NCBI RefSeq assembly: GCF_028401415.2
Contig: NZ_CP171821.2
Coordinates: 124,001-188,000, forward strand
DNA length: 64,000 nt
Direction: 5' to 3'
From: Glaciecola sp028401415
GTDB lineage: Bacteria; Pseudomonadota; Gammaproteobacteria; Enterobacterales; Alteromonadaceae
Position 1 is the first letter of the stretch. Each line of letters begins with the position of its first letter. The notes under the pieces are model-generated. The model was given only the letters and a program-made list of their open reading frames with translations, did no database searches and was not told the origin of the DNA. Shown here piece by piece: positions 8,665 through 17,484 of the stretch. A program made the translations under genes and the position numbers.

Positions 8665-10581
8665 ATGAGTAGTCTCGTAAACGAGTTCTTTGCGCAAGAC
8701 GGCCCGCTGTCAGAAATCATCAACGGGTACAAAGTACGAGAGGCTCAAGCCGACTTGTCATGTGCGATTGCCGAAACTATCGAGGACAAGTCGACGCTTA
8801 TTGCAGAAGCAGGCACGGGCACAGGTAAAACCTTTGCTTATCTCGTGCCTGCTTTACTATCAAAGAAAAAGGTAATTGTGTCTACTGGCACAAAAAATCT
8901 CCAAGAGCAGCTCTACGCTCGCGATTTACCCTTAATCAAAAACGCCATTGATAAAACGCAAGAAACGGCTCTTCTGAAAGGGCGTTCAAATTACTTATGT
9001 TTGCATCGACTAAAGCTAAACGGCGGCGAGCATATGCGTCTTGAAAAAGAAACGCTGAACGAGTACAGCGTCATTAAAAAGTGGAGTTCGAGCACACAAT
9101 CTGGCGATATTTCAGAAGTCAGTAATTTGCCTGACAACGCCAAAGTCATTCCCCTTGTGACCTCTACGGTGGATAATTGCTTGGGCAAAGACTGCTCAGA
9201 CTATCAAGATTGTTACTTAGTAAAAGCCCGTAAAAAGGCGATGGAAGCAGATGTGATTGTGGTAAATCATCATTTATTTTTTGCTGATTTAGCCCTTAAA
9301 GAAAGTGGTTTTGGTGAGCTTATACCCGACGTCGACCTCATGGTGTTTGACGAGGCACATCTGATTCCAGATATCGCAAGTGAATACTTTGGAGAGGCGA
9401 TTTCGTCGCGTCAATTGGACGATTTACTGAACGATTTGGGAAAGACTCAACGCGTTAATTTGAAAGACGCAGATCAAATTCAGCTTGTGGCAGAAAAAAC
9501 CCGACAGCTAATTGCTGATCTGCGGATGCAATTTGATATTGAGCCAAAGCGAGGTGATTGGGATGAAGCGATTACGCAAAAAGCATTAGGTCCAATGCTC
9601 GACCAAATATATGCACAAATTAAGCAGTTACTTGCCGTGTTGGATGTGCATTCGAGTCGTGACAAAGATATCGACCAATACGCAGAAAAGCTTTTAGGCA
9701 TGAGCGAGACTTTTCATCAATTAATGAATACTAAGACACCTGATGTAAGCTTTTGGTATGAAACAACCCGACGCCACATCATATTGCATATGACACCTTT
9801 GTCTATTGCAGATAGATTCTCAAAAATTGTTGAAAAGAGCGATGCTGCTTGGGTATTCACATCCGCTACGCTGAGCGTAGATGGCACATTTGACCACTAT
9901 CAGCAACAAATGGGGCTCAATGAAGCCCGTGTCATTGAAATGGAATCTCCGTTTGATTATCAAACACAGGCTATGCTTTGCGTACCGCGCTATTTGCCTG
10001 AGCCTCATGAACGCTCCATGACTCAGCATTTAGCCGATATATCACTGCGATTGATTGATGCGAGCAAAGGCCGGGTATTTTTGCTCTTCACGAGTCATTG
10101 GATGATGCGAGAAATTGCGAGTCGCCTCAAAGATGAGCATGATATGTCCGTATTAGTGCAAGGAGAAGGCAGCAAAACGCAGTTACTCGAGACCTTTAAA
10201 CAGGAGCAAGACATGCCTCTATTGGCCACTGGTGCATTTTGGGAAGGGATTGATGTTAAAGGTGATGCGCTATTATGCGTGCTCATCGATAAACTTCCTT
10301 TTGCATCGCCGGATGATCCTTTGTTGCAGGCGCGCATAAAAGATTGCACAAACAAAGGTGGCAATGCTTTTGCAAGCATACAGATCCCGCAAGCGGTGAT
10401 TAGCTTAAAACAAGGCGCGGGCCGTTTGATACGTGACAGTGATGACAGAGGCGTCTTAGTGATTTGTGATAATCGCTTGATGACCAAAAACTACGGCAAA
10501 ACCTTTGTCGCTAGTTTGCCGGACATGCAGCGCACACGCTCGCTGGACAATATATGTGAGTTTTTAACCAGCATTGAATAA
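8665..10581 (+). CDS. yoaA: DinG/XPD-family ATP-dependent DNA helicase YoaA
   Basis: A 638-residue helicase when started at ATG 8665; a TTG 12 codons upstream is possible, but the family N terminus fits the ATG. Walker A is EAGTGTGKT, Walker B is DEAH, and a four-cysteine Fe-S cluster block lies between them (Cys-Leu-Gly-Lys-Asp-Cys, then Cys in YQDC). The C-terminal helicase motif VI is QGAGRLIRD. In E. coli YoaA helps replication-fork repair with the HolC subunit. It is followed by tsaB as in E. coli. Confidence 0.92.
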   Translation: MSSLVNEFFAQDGPLSEIINGYKVREAQADLSCAIAETIEDKSTLIAEAGTGTGKTFAYLVPALLSKKKVIVSTGTKNLQEQLYARDLPLIKNAIDKTQETALLKGRSNYLCLHRLKLNGGEHMRLEKETLNEYSVIKKWSSSTQSGDISEVSNLPDNAKVIPLVTSTVDNCLGKDCSDYQDCYLVKARKKAMEADVIVVNHHLFFADLALKESGFGELIPDVDLMVFDEAHLIPDIASEYFGEAISSRQLDDLLNDLGKTQRVNLKDADQIQLVAEKTRQLIADLRMQFDIEPKRGDWDEAITQKALGPMLDQIYAQIKQLLAVLDVHSSRDKDIDQYAEKLLGMSETFHQLMNTKTPDVSFWYETTRRHIILHMTPLSIADRFSKIVEKSDAAWVFTSATLSVDGTFDHYQQQMGLNEARVIEMESPFDYQTQAMLCVPRYLPEPHERSMTQHLADISLRLIDASKGRVFLLFTSHWMMREIASRLKDEHDMSVLVQGEGSKTQLLETFKQEQDMPLLATGAFWEGIDVKGDALLCVLIDKLPFASPDDPLLQARIKDCTNKGGNAFASIQIPQAVISLKQGAGRLIRDSDDRGVLVICDNRLMTKNYGKTFVASLPDMQRTRSLDNICEFLTSIE

Positions 10582-10610
10582 GTGATGAATCAGAATCTGG
10601 AATTTATAAA

Positions 10611-11345
10611 ATGAAGCTACTGGCTGTTGATACCGCAACTGAAGCTTGCAGTGTTGCTTTGATGCTCGGTGACAAAACAGATCATATTTTTGAATTGTGT
10701 CCACAGCAGCAAAGCCAGCGAATTTTGCCAATGGTTGACGAAATTTTGACACGAAACCATACTAAAATTTCAGAGCTTGATGGTCTCGTCTATGGACGAG
10801 GGCCAGGCAGCTTTACGGGGGTGAGAATTGCGAGTAGCACGATTCAAGGTTTGGCGCTGGGGGCTGATTTGCAAGTGGCCGAAGTGTCAACACTTGCCGC
10901 AATGGCACAAGAAAATTTGGAAGTATATGGTCAAACGGACACACTTGCGCTAATTGACGCAAGAATGAGTGAAGTTTACTGCGCACGTTATGTCGCTTCG
11001 GAGTTAGGGCTCGTTGAACTATATAAGGCTGACGATAAAAGCGACGATAAATTGCTGTTAAAAGAACACGTGCTTCGACCCGAGTTAGTGCAGCAGTACC
11101 TTGGCAATCAACATAAAGAAATGGATAAAGCCGCGTTTGTTGGAACCGGATTTGAGACATACTCAGAGCAATTAGGCCAAAAATTGCAATCCATTGAAGT
11201 CAAGGTAAAATACCCAAATGCGCGATACATGCTAGCAATAGCAAGGTCGCAATTTGAAAAAGGCTTAGCAGTACCTCCAGAGCAGGTGAAACCCATTTAT
11301 GTGCGCGACGAGGTTACATGGAAGAAACTACCCGGTAGAGAGTAA
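10611..11345 (+). CDS. tsaB: tRNA threonylcarbamoyladenosine biosynthesis protein TsaB
   Basis: A 244-residue protein of the Kae1/TsaD-like ASKHA fold. It begins LLAVDTATEACSVAL, with QQSQRILPMVDEIL and GRGPGSFTGVRIASS as family landmarks. TsaB dimerises with TsaD and, with TsaE and TsaC, makes the t6A modification at A37 of ANN-decoding tRNAs; it is essential in many bacteria. It follows yoaA by 29 bp, the same order as in E. coli, and leads directly into a small unknown gene. Confidence 0.95.
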   Translation: MKLLAVDTATEACSVALMLGDKTDHIFELCPQQQSQRILPMVDEILTRNHTKISELDGLVYGRGPGSFTGVRIASSTIQGLALGADLQVAEVSTLAAMAQENLEVYGQTDTLALIDARMSEVYCARYVASELGLVELYKADDKSDDKLLLKEHVLRPELVQQYLGNQHKEMDKAAFVGTGFETYSEQLGQKLQSIEVKVKYPNARYMLAIARSQFEKGLAVPPEQVKPIYVRDEVTWKKLPGRE

Positions 11346-11347
11346 TT

Positions 11348-11653
11348 ATGGAAAGCATTTCGAGTATCAGTCAAAACGTCTATCTTGATAATAATGCGCA
11401 CTCTAGTAAGCGTGCTGAGCTAGGGCAGCAGTCGCCACAGAATAAAAAACAAGATGCCGTCGAGCAACAGCAGGTCATTAAGCTGGGTTCTGCGCAAGCC
11501 AGGTCAGATGCTGAGGCCATATACGCAAAAGCAAATAGTTATTCTGAGGCGTCTTCCAAGGTACAAAAGAATTTGCAAGCTTACGAAGCCGTCGAAGTTT
11601 CTCTAAAGCGCGAAGCGGTCAGTCAGCTAATGGGCGTCGATTTATACGCGTAG
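11348..11653 (+). CDS. Small hydrophilic protein of unknown function
   Basis: 101 residues, starting 2 bp after the tsaB stop, so probably cotranscribed. There is no signal peptide or hydrophobic helix. It is Gln-, Ser- and Ala-rich in the first half; the second half (about 50-95) is predicted by eye as helical, ending LKREAVSQLMGVDLYA. I do not recognise a family. The tight spacing and codon use like its neighbours argue that it is a real gene. The same position is not occupied by a gene in E. coli. Confidence 0.6.
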   Translation: MESISSISQNVYLDNNAHSSKRAELGQQSPQNKKQDAVEQQQVIKLGSAQARSDAEAIYAKANSYSEASSKVQKNLQAYEAVEVSLKREAVSQLMGVDLYA

Positions 11654-11851
11654 TTTGCCAGTATCAGTAAAGAGAAGGTGACAGCAGGTAGTTTTTAAGG
11701 ATGAACTAATTGCTTTGAACATGACTCTTAGCTTCATTAAGGGCTAGTATTAATTACCACGAGCTAGTAACTTAAGGTGTATTGTTATCTAACCCACATG
11801 TTTAGCATGTTCGCAAGTGCATGTTCATAATTTCATAGCAAGTGAGGCCTT

Positions 11852-12589
11852 ATGAAAAAATTGCTCACCCTTATAGGGCTTATTTCGTCACTCGGTGCAT
11901 GCACTATGGTGCCTGATCCAATCCGTGTCCAAGACGAGCTTGCGCTTGTTCCTTTTGATCAGATTATCAACAACCCTGTTACCGACCTCGCAAGCGGCGA
12001 AAACGCTCGTTGGGGTGGAAAAATTGTTGGCGTACAAAACTTAGAGTCGGTGTCCGAAATTGAAGTGGTGTATTTCCCTGAGAGCAGCAACGGAAAACCG
12101 CAAACCTCTGAACAAAGTGCTGGTCGCTTTAAAGCGGTAGTTGAAGGGTTTATTGATCCATTAGTTTTTGAGCAAGATCGTTTAATTACCTTTGTAGGTC
12201 AGGTTGGCTCGCCTGTGGATGGGATCATTGGTGAACAAAAATATAGCTATCCCACCTTAAACGCGGACGGCTACTACATGTGGCGTGATACCACTGAGGT
12301 AGATGTTCGCCAAACGGGTTTTAACAACATGGTTTGGTTTGGCGGCGCGCGGCCGGGGCTGTGGGATCCATGGTTTATTGGCCCACGCTACGGTTTCTAC
12401 GATCCATGGCTTGCACACAGACGACACCTCCACCATTCTCGCTATCGTGTGGTACAAACCAACGCGAAGGCTCAAGGTGGGCAATTGAGACCGCCTACAA
12501 GGACAAATAGCCGAAATATTACGCGGCCTAGCCCTAACATCTCTGAACCTCGATCACCAAGAGTAAAGCAGTTGCGAGCAGAGCACTAA
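11852..12589 (+). CDS. Slp/YeaY family outer-membrane lipoprotein
   Basis: A 245-residue lipoprotein; the lipobox is Leu-Gly-Ala-Cys near residue 17. The core (about 25-160) matches Slp/YeaY: VPDPIRVQDE, ARWGGKIVGVQN, FVGQVGSPVDGIIGEQKYSYPT. It sits between tsaB and fadD just as yeaY does in E. coli. Slp proteins are starvation- or stationary-phase-induced outer-membrane lipoproteins of unclear role. The C-terminal 80 residues extend beyond the usual ~190-residue length and are rich in His, Arg, Tyr and Trp, then basic; this tail is unusual. The 198 bp before it hold its likely promoter. Confidence 0.85.
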   Translation: MKKLLTLIGLISSLGACTMVPDPIRVQDELALVPFDQIINNPVTDLASGENARWGGKIVGVQNLESVSEIEVVYFPESSNGKPQTSEQSAGRFKAVVEGFIDPLVFEQDRLITFVGQVGSPVDGIIGEQKYSYPTLNADGYYMWRDTTEVDVRQTGFNNMVWFGGARPGLWDPWFIGPRYGFYDPWLAHRRHLHHSRYRVVQTNAKAQGGQLRPPTRTNSRNITRPSPNISEPRSPRVKQLRAEH

Positions 12590-12594
12590 GGCGG

Positions 12595-13476
12595 TTGGCG
12601 ATACACCTTTCACCATCACACAAGTGCGAGTTAATTGAGCGCCAGTTTCTTAAAAAAAAGATTGCTGCTCAGTGCACAAAGCGTTTTGGTGAATTGCATT
12701 GTGAAACGGTTAATCTGTTTGTTCACGGGTATTTGGACAATAGCCAAAGCTTTCGTCCCTTGCTATCAAAGTTCACTAACTTTGCTTGTGTAGCGATAGA
12801 TTTGGCTGGGCATGGAAAGTCAATGCATCGCAGTGATGATGCGCACTACCATTTGACTGATTATGTTTACGATATACATCAGCTGCTGCTTGAGCAAAAG
12901 TGGACCAAAGTGAACCTTATTGGCCACAGCTTAGGCGGCATTATTTGCAGTATCTATGCTGCATCGTTCCCAGAACACGTCAATAAACTCATTTGTATCG
13001 AAACCTGCGGGCCCTTGTGCGAAAAGGAAAACACCACGGTTGCTCAACTTAAGGCGTCGATGCAAAGCCGAGAGCGCGCGAAGGGTGATATCAAACATCC
13101 GGACTCGTTGCAAAGTCTTGTATCTGCTAGAACGCGTATTAGCGATTTAAGTGAACAAAACGCAGCTTTGATTCTTGAGCGAAATCTTAGGCTTGCTGAT
13201 AACCGTCTTAAATGGCGCACCGACAAGCGATTACGCACAAAGTCAGCCATACGCTTAACCCACGCACAAGCAATGAATGTCATAGAGAATATTTTATGCC
13301 CCACCTATGTGATTTTAGGTAACTCAGGCTTTGAAAAGGTAAAACTGCTTTGCGAGCAACGGGCAGGTAAGTTTAAAAATGTGTCAATTTCTGAATTTAA
13401 AGGCGGTCACCATGTGCACATGGAAGCCGTAGATGAGATTGCCGATTACATCCAAGCCCTTGTGTCCATTGACTAG
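12595..13476 (+). CDS. Alpha/beta hydrolase
   Basis: A 293-residue cytoplasmic hydrolase. The oxyanion-hole region VNLFVHGYLDNSQSF, the nucleophile elbow GHSLGG (Ser near residue 112) and a C-terminal His in GGHHVHMEA complete a Ser-Asp-His triad; IDLAGHGKS is the typical strand 4 loop. The substrate is unknown; position between slp and fadD could hint at an esterase or acyl-chain role, but that is a guess. The start is TTG at 12595 behind an AAGG ribosome site that overlaps the slp stop, so it is probably in one operon with slp. Confidence 0.8.
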   Translation: MAIHLSPSHKCELIERQFLKKKIAAQCTKRFGELHCETVNLFVHGYLDNSQSFRPLLSKFTNFACVAIDLAGHGKSMHRSDDAHYHLTDYVYDIHQLLLEQKWTKVNLIGHSLGGIICSIYAASFPEHVNKLICIETCGPLCEKENTTVAQLKASMQSRERAKGDIKHPDSLQSLVSARTRISDLSEQNAALILERNLRLADNRLKWRTDKRLRTKSAIRLTHAQAMNVIENILCPTYVILGNSGFEKVKLLCEQRAGKFKNVSISEFKGGHHVHMEAVDEIADYIQALVSID

Positions 13477-13587
13477 CGCAATTTTGTATTGCCCAGCGAA
13501 CATAGTGAATATATAAACAAACCTTAGCCATAATCTCTCGTTTCAATTTGAGCAATAGTCCTTTAATATGTCGAATGCTAGCCCTGC

Positions 13588-13602
13588 AATGGTATGACCA
13601 TT
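13588..13602. promoter_or_regulatory. FadR-like operator upstream of fadD
   Basis: A perfect dyad AATGGT-ATG-ACCATT. Its core TGGTATGACCA agrees at 10 of 11 positions with the core TGGTACGACCA of the E. coli fadB FadR site, from memory. It lies 35 bp before the fadD GTG. fadR itself is encoded 6.7 kb away, which supports the assignment. The right half coincides with a decayed mobile-element end. Confidence 0.55.
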
Positions 13603-13621
13603 CCGTAAACAGGATTCAGGT
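13597..13621 (+). repeat. Decayed end of the 195-bp MITE-like element
   Basis: Positions 13597-13621 match 23 of 25 bases of the right end of the complete element (39669-39693), including 16 consecutive bases, TAAACAGGATTCAGGT. No left end is found upstream, so this is a remnant. It ends 15 bp before the fadD start codon. Confidence 0.7.
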
Positions 13622-13636
13622 TATCTAAGGTATTTT

Positions 13637-15289
13637 GTGGAAAAGATTTGGATTAAGCACTACGACGACTCAGTTGCGCCTACCATCGACCCCGATAGAG
13701 TTCCGTCGTTACTTGAAATATTTGAAAGTGCGGTGACGACATACGGCGATAACACTGCATTTATCAATATGAATCATCAAATTAGTTTTGACGACCTAGA
13801 TGTACTTTCGATGCAGTTTGCAGCGTATTTGCAGCATTTAGGGCTTAAGCAGGGTGATACAGTAGCGCTCATGATGCCAAACTTGTTGCAATATCCCGTT
13901 GCACTATTTGGCGTTTTACGAGCTGGCTTGACCGTGGTCAATGTCAATCCCATGTACACGCCGCGAGAGCTGGAACATCAGCTAAAAGATGCGAATGTAC
14001 AGCTGATTGTTATCGTTGAGAACTTCGCTTCAACCTTAGATGAGATTATTCAAAAGACGCCCGTACAGCACGTAGTGCTAACTCGTATTGCAGATATGCT
14101 GCCATTTCCAAAGCGCACGCTAGTTAATTTTGCGGTTAAGCATATTAAAAAGATGGTGCCCAAACATGAGCTGGCTGACTGCGTATGGTTTGCCGATGCC
14201 TTAAATATGGGCGAGAAGCGAGATTATAAGCGACCAGATGTAAGTGGTGAAGATATTGCCTTTTTGCAATATACAGGTGGCACAACCGGTGTTTCAAAAG
14301 GCGCCATGCTCACTCATCGCAATATGGTTGCGAACTTAGAACAAGTGAGCGGTATCCTAGAGGCGGCAGTTGTACCGGGTAAAGATATGGTAGTAACCGC
14401 ATTGCCGCTCTACCATATATTTGCGCTTACCAGCAATTGTTTGACCTTTCTGAAATACGGGTGTCCAAATTTACTCATCACAAATCCGCGTGACATGCGC
14501 GCATTTGTCAAAGATTTAAGCAAACACGCGTTTTCCGTGATTACCGGCGTAAACACCTTATTTAATGGCTTACTGCACACGCAAGGCTTTGCAGACTTGA
14601 ATTTTTCTCAATTTAAGTTTGGTTTGGGCGGTGGCATGGCTGTGCAGCGGCCTGTTGCAGAAAAGTGGAAAGAAGTGACGGGTAAGGCGCTCATCGAAGG
14701 TTATGGATTGACCGAGTGTTCTCCCGTAGTTTGCGTTAATCCAGTCAACTCCCAAAATTACAATGGGTCGATTGGGCTCCCGGTGCCATCAACTGATGTC
14801 AAAATTTGTGATGAAAACGGCAACGCTTTGGAGATTGGAGAGGCGGGCGAGCTTCACGTCAAAGGGCCCCAAGTTATGAAGGGTTACCTCAACAGAGAGG
14901 AGGCCACTGCCGAGGTAATCCATGACGGATGGTTAGCCACTGGCGACATTGCAAAAATGGACAAAGAAGGATACTTGTATATTGTTGACCGCAAAAAAGA
15001 CATGATTATTGTCTCGGGCTTTAATGTATTTCCAAATGAAATTGAAGAAGTAGCAATGATGCATGACGGGGTGCTTGAAGCTGCCGCCATTGGTATTGGG
15101 CATGAAGTATCAGGCGAAGTCGTGAAGCTATTTGTGGTCAAACGAAACAAGAGTCTGACCGAAGAAGACGTGCTTAAGCATTGCAAGTCACTGCTGACCG
15201 GCTACAAAGTCCCAAAAATCATCGAATTTACCTCTGAACTACCAAAATCTAACGTCGGTAAAATTCTGCGCAGAGAACTAAGGAGTTGA
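13637..15289 (+). CDS. fadD: Long-chain fatty acid-CoA ligase
   Basis: A 550-residue AMP-forming acyl-CoA synthetase. It activates long-chain fatty acids for beta-oxidation at the inner membrane. The ATP/AMP motif is YTGGTTGVSKGAMLTH (about residue 213), followed by GYGLTECSPV, the hinge TGDIAKMDKEGYLYIVDRKKDMI and the C-terminal catalytic Lys in NVGKILRREL. The start is GTG at 13637, giving an N terminus (MEKIWIKHYDD) like E. coli FadD. Upstream are a FadR-like dyad and a MITE remnant. The next gene, rnd, follows as in E. coli. Confidence 0.95.
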   Translation: MEKIWIKHYDDSVAPTIDPDRVPSLLEIFESAVTTYGDNTAFINMNHQISFDDLDVLSMQFAAYLQHLGLKQGDTVALMMPNLLQYPVALFGVLRAGLTVVNVNPMYTPRELEHQLKDANVQLIVIVENFASTLDEIIQKTPVQHVVLTRIADMLPFPKRTLVNFAVKHIKKMVPKHELADCVWFADALNMGEKRDYKRPDVSGEDIAFLQYTGGTTGVSKGAMLTHRNMVANLEQVSGILEAAVVPGKDMVVTALPLYHIFALTSNCLTFLKYGCPNLLITNPRDMRAFVKDLSKHAFSVITGVNTLFNGLLHTQGFADLNFSQFKFGLGGGMAVQRPVAEKWKEVTGKALIEGYGLTECSPVVCVNPVNSQNYNGSIGLPVPSTDVKICDENGNALEIGEAGELHVKGPQVMKGYLNREEATAEVIHDGWLATGDIAKMDKEGYLYIVDRKKDMIIVSGFNVFPNEIEEVAMMHDGVLEAAAIGIGHEVSGEVVKLFVVKRNKSLTEEDVLKHCKSLLTGYKVPKIIEFTSELPKSNVGKILRRELRS

Positions 15290-15295
15290 TTGCCT

Positions 15296-16513
15296 TTGAC
15301 TTCTAATAATATTACTCAGCTGGCACATTTAAAGTACGAGTATGTAGACACACAATCAGCCCTTGCAGAACTCTGTGCGAAACTGAACACCGCTGACGTT
15401 ATTACCCTTGATACCGAATTTGTAAGAACAAAGACCCTTAGGCCTCGCTTAGGTCTATTGCAGGTGTTTGATGGACAGCATTTAGCGCTCATTGACCCAG
15501 TAGTACTTGATGATCTGTCTTGTTTTGTCGACATCCTGAGCAACCCTAAAATTGTCAAAGTATTACACTCGTGCTCGGAAGATATTGAGGCACTACTGCA
15601 CAATTTGGATGCCACACCTTATCCTTTGTTCGATACACAGTTTGCAAATAGTTTATTGGGGAAAGGCGCCAGTGTTGGATATGCCAACATGATTGAAACT
15701 ATGTTTTCAGTCACGTTAGATAAAGGCGAGTCTCGCACCGACTGGCTGGCTCGACCGCTCTCGCCAAAACAGCTAGATTATGCTGCTAAAGACGTAAGCT
15801 ATTTAATGGCTGCATATGAGGTTTTAAAGCAAGAGCTTGAGCTGGCAAATCTAAGCGATTGTGTATTCTCGGAATCAGAGTTACTGATTGAGAAGAAGCG
15901 AAGCCCTTTTCCAGAAGCTTCTGCTTACTTGCTTGTAGCGAATAATTGGAAGCTTAATGGCAAAAGTCTTTACGCACTTAAACTATTAGCGCAGTGGCGT
16001 CTAAGGGAAGCTCGCAAGCACGATATTGCAATTAATTTTGTGGTAAAAGAGTCAGCAATGTTAGAGATAGCGATGAAATTGCCAGAAACGCCGTCGCAGC
16101 TTCATCAGATGCATGCATTATTTGGTAAGCAAGTTAGATTGTATGGTCAAAAAATTCTCTCTATTGTTCAGCAAGCACGAGATGCAGATGAAGAAGAACA
16201 CTTAAAGCCAATTCAGCGCTTAATAGGCTTTGCTGCTCACAAAAAAGCCATGTCGGATATTAAAGAGTTAGTCTTAAAGGTTGAAAGCAAAACAGGCATT
16301 CCCGCAGCGGTACTGGCGTCCAAAAAGCAAATCGCACAAGTATTAAAATGGTGCTGGTTTGACTTAGATGAAACTGAAATACAAGGCCTAAAGCCTGACT
16401 TGCTGCACGGTTGGCGTCGTGAATTGTTTTTGGAAGGTTTGCAGGCTTTGTTTGACTTGGATAAGCCCTCTGAACCTACACAGGGGAAGTATCGTGCTTT
16501 GCGCAGTTTATAA
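15296..16513 (+). CDS. rnd: Ribonuclease D
   Basis: About 405 residues. The DEDD 3'-5' exonuclease domain is at the N terminus: DTEFVRTKT (Asp/Glu), LHSCSEDIEAL, then YAAKDVSYLM carrying the last Tyr and Asp. An HRDC domain follows (about 215-290). It trims 3' ends of tRNA precursors and other stable RNAs. I prefer TTG 15296, 10 bp after AAGGAG; TTG 15290 is also possible but only 4 bp from that site. It abuts fadD as in E. coli and its 3' end overlaps ycgL by 20 bp. Confidence 0.92.
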   Translation: MTSNNITQLAHLKYEYVDTQSALAELCAKLNTADVITLDTEFVRTKTLRPRLGLLQVFDGQHLALIDPVVLDDLSCFVDILSNPKIVKVLHSCSEDIEALLHNLDATPYPLFDTQFANSLLGKGASVGYANMIETMFSVTLDKGESRTDWLARPLSPKQLDYAAKDVSYLMAAYEVLKQELELANLSDCVFSESELLIEKKRSPFPEASAYLLVANNWKLNGKSLYALKLLAQWRLREARKHDIAINFVVKESAMLEIAMKLPETPSQLHQMHALFGKQVRLYGQKILSIVQQARDADEEEHLKPIQRLIGFAAHKKAMSDIKELVLKVESKTGIPAAVLASKKQIAQVLKWCWFDLDETEIQGLKPDLLHGWRRELFLEGLQALFDLDKPSEPTQGKYRALRSL

Positions 16514-16793
16514 ATCCAAGAAAAAAGCGGATAGCTACCTGTATATAAATAAAAAAGATGATTTTAGTCAGGTCCCAGAGTCACTCCTGCAGATTTTTGG
16601 TCAGCCTCAATTTGTCATGCTTATCCCGGTTAACAAACGAGAGCGCTTGGGCGGCATGCCAAAACAAGTGATACTTGATAAATTAGAAAGTGAGGGTTTT
16701 TATCTGCAGCTGCCGCCAAAAGTCGAAAGTTTACTTGAGCAACATCGTGCAAGTTTAGTGAATGACAGCTCCACCGGAAAAGCGTCCTCATGA
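16494..16793 (+). CDS. ycgL: YcgL domain protein
   Basis: A 99-residue protein started at GTG 16494, chosen because the family begins MLCAVYKSxKK and a GGGGAAG ribosome site lies just upstream; a longer upstream frame only overlaps rnd. The YcgL landmarks YLYINKKDDF, FVMLIPV, and QVILDKLESEGFYLQLPP are present. The function is unknown. It is the first gene of a ycgL-ycgM-ycgN run whose members overlap end to start. Confidence 0.85.
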   Translation: MLCAVYKSKKKADSYLYINKKDDFSQVPESLLQIFGQPQFVMLIPVNKRERLGGMPKQVILDKLESEGFYLQLPPKVESLLEQHRASLVNDSSTGKASS

Positions 16794-17482
16794 GCTATTA
16801 CCATCGATTGTATAACAGCGCGAAAGCATTTAAGTACCGCCAAACAGATAGTACCCTGGTGCCCGCGGCAAGCAAAGTGGTTTGCGTTGGACGCAACTAC
16901 CTTGACCATATAAAAGAGCTTGGAAATGCGCCAAGTGAAAAGCCAGTGCTGTTTATGAAACCCAGTACAGCACTTTGCGACGTAGAGAATCCAATCAAGC
17001 TTCCTCGAGACTTAGGTGCATGCCATAACGAGCTTGAACTAGCATTTTTAATCGACGCAAAGCTAAAAAATGCAAACAAGGAAGAGTGCTCTGATGCCGT
17101 TGCCGGCGTTGGGCTTTCTTTAGATCTGACACTTCGTGATGTGCAAGACGAGCTCAAAAAGGCGGGTAAACCGTGGGAGCGCGCCAAAGCTTTCGATGCG
17201 AGCTGTCCTATCTCCGGCTTTGTTCCGCTAAACGGCTACCACGACGATGCTTTTACTTTTTCCTTGCATATAAACCAAGTATTGAAACAAGCGGGCGACT
17301 CGAAAATGATGTTGCATGCGCTTATTCCTTTGTTGCAAGAAATAACAGCCCACTTTACGCTGTTACCCGGGGATGTTGTGTTAACGGGCACGCCTAAAGG
17401 CGTCGGACCCTTGCATGAGGGTGACTCACTCAGACTTACATTGGATAATCATTTTACTGTATCAACCACAGTGTGCGCCTAA
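16790..17482 (+). CDS. ycgM: Fumarylacetoacetate hydrolase family protein YcgM
   Basis: A 230-residue protein whose ATG overlaps the ycgL stop (ATGA). Metal ligands of the FAH fold are visible in CHNELELAFLI and in the DxT-like segment DLTLRDVQDELKKAG; the C-terminal strand has LLPGDVVLTGTPKGVGPL. Family members cleave or decarboxylate acylpyruvates and 3-oxoacids in the cytosol with Mg2+. E. coli YcgM is an uncharacterised or acylpyruvase-like member, so the exact substrate is open. Confidence 0.85.
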   Translation: MSYYHRLYNSAKAFKYRQTDSTLVPAASKVVCVGRNYLDHIKELGNAPSEKPVLFMKPSTALCDVENPIKLPRDLGACHNELELAFLIDAKLKNANKEECSDAVAGVGLSLDLTLRDVQDELKKAGKPWERAKAFDASCPISGFVPLNGYHDDAFTFSLHINQVLKQAGDSKMMLHALIPLLQEITAHFTLLPGDVVLTGTPKGVGPLHEGDSLRLTLDNHFTVSTTVCA

Positions 17483-17484
17483 AG

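Noticed and set aside
10095..10487. A 130-codon antisense frame inside yoaA
   Set aside because: It lies fully within a strongly conserved helicase gene on the opposite strand, has Ser/Cys-rich low-quality composition and no ribosome site. Same for the antisense frames at 26558-26917 (hybrid sensor) and 58644-59105 (mnmC).
16419..16493. Longer N terminus for YcgL
   Set aside because: The first 25 residues of the longer frame are only an alternate reading of the rnd 3' end; the family starts at the GTG at 16494 with a ribosome site.
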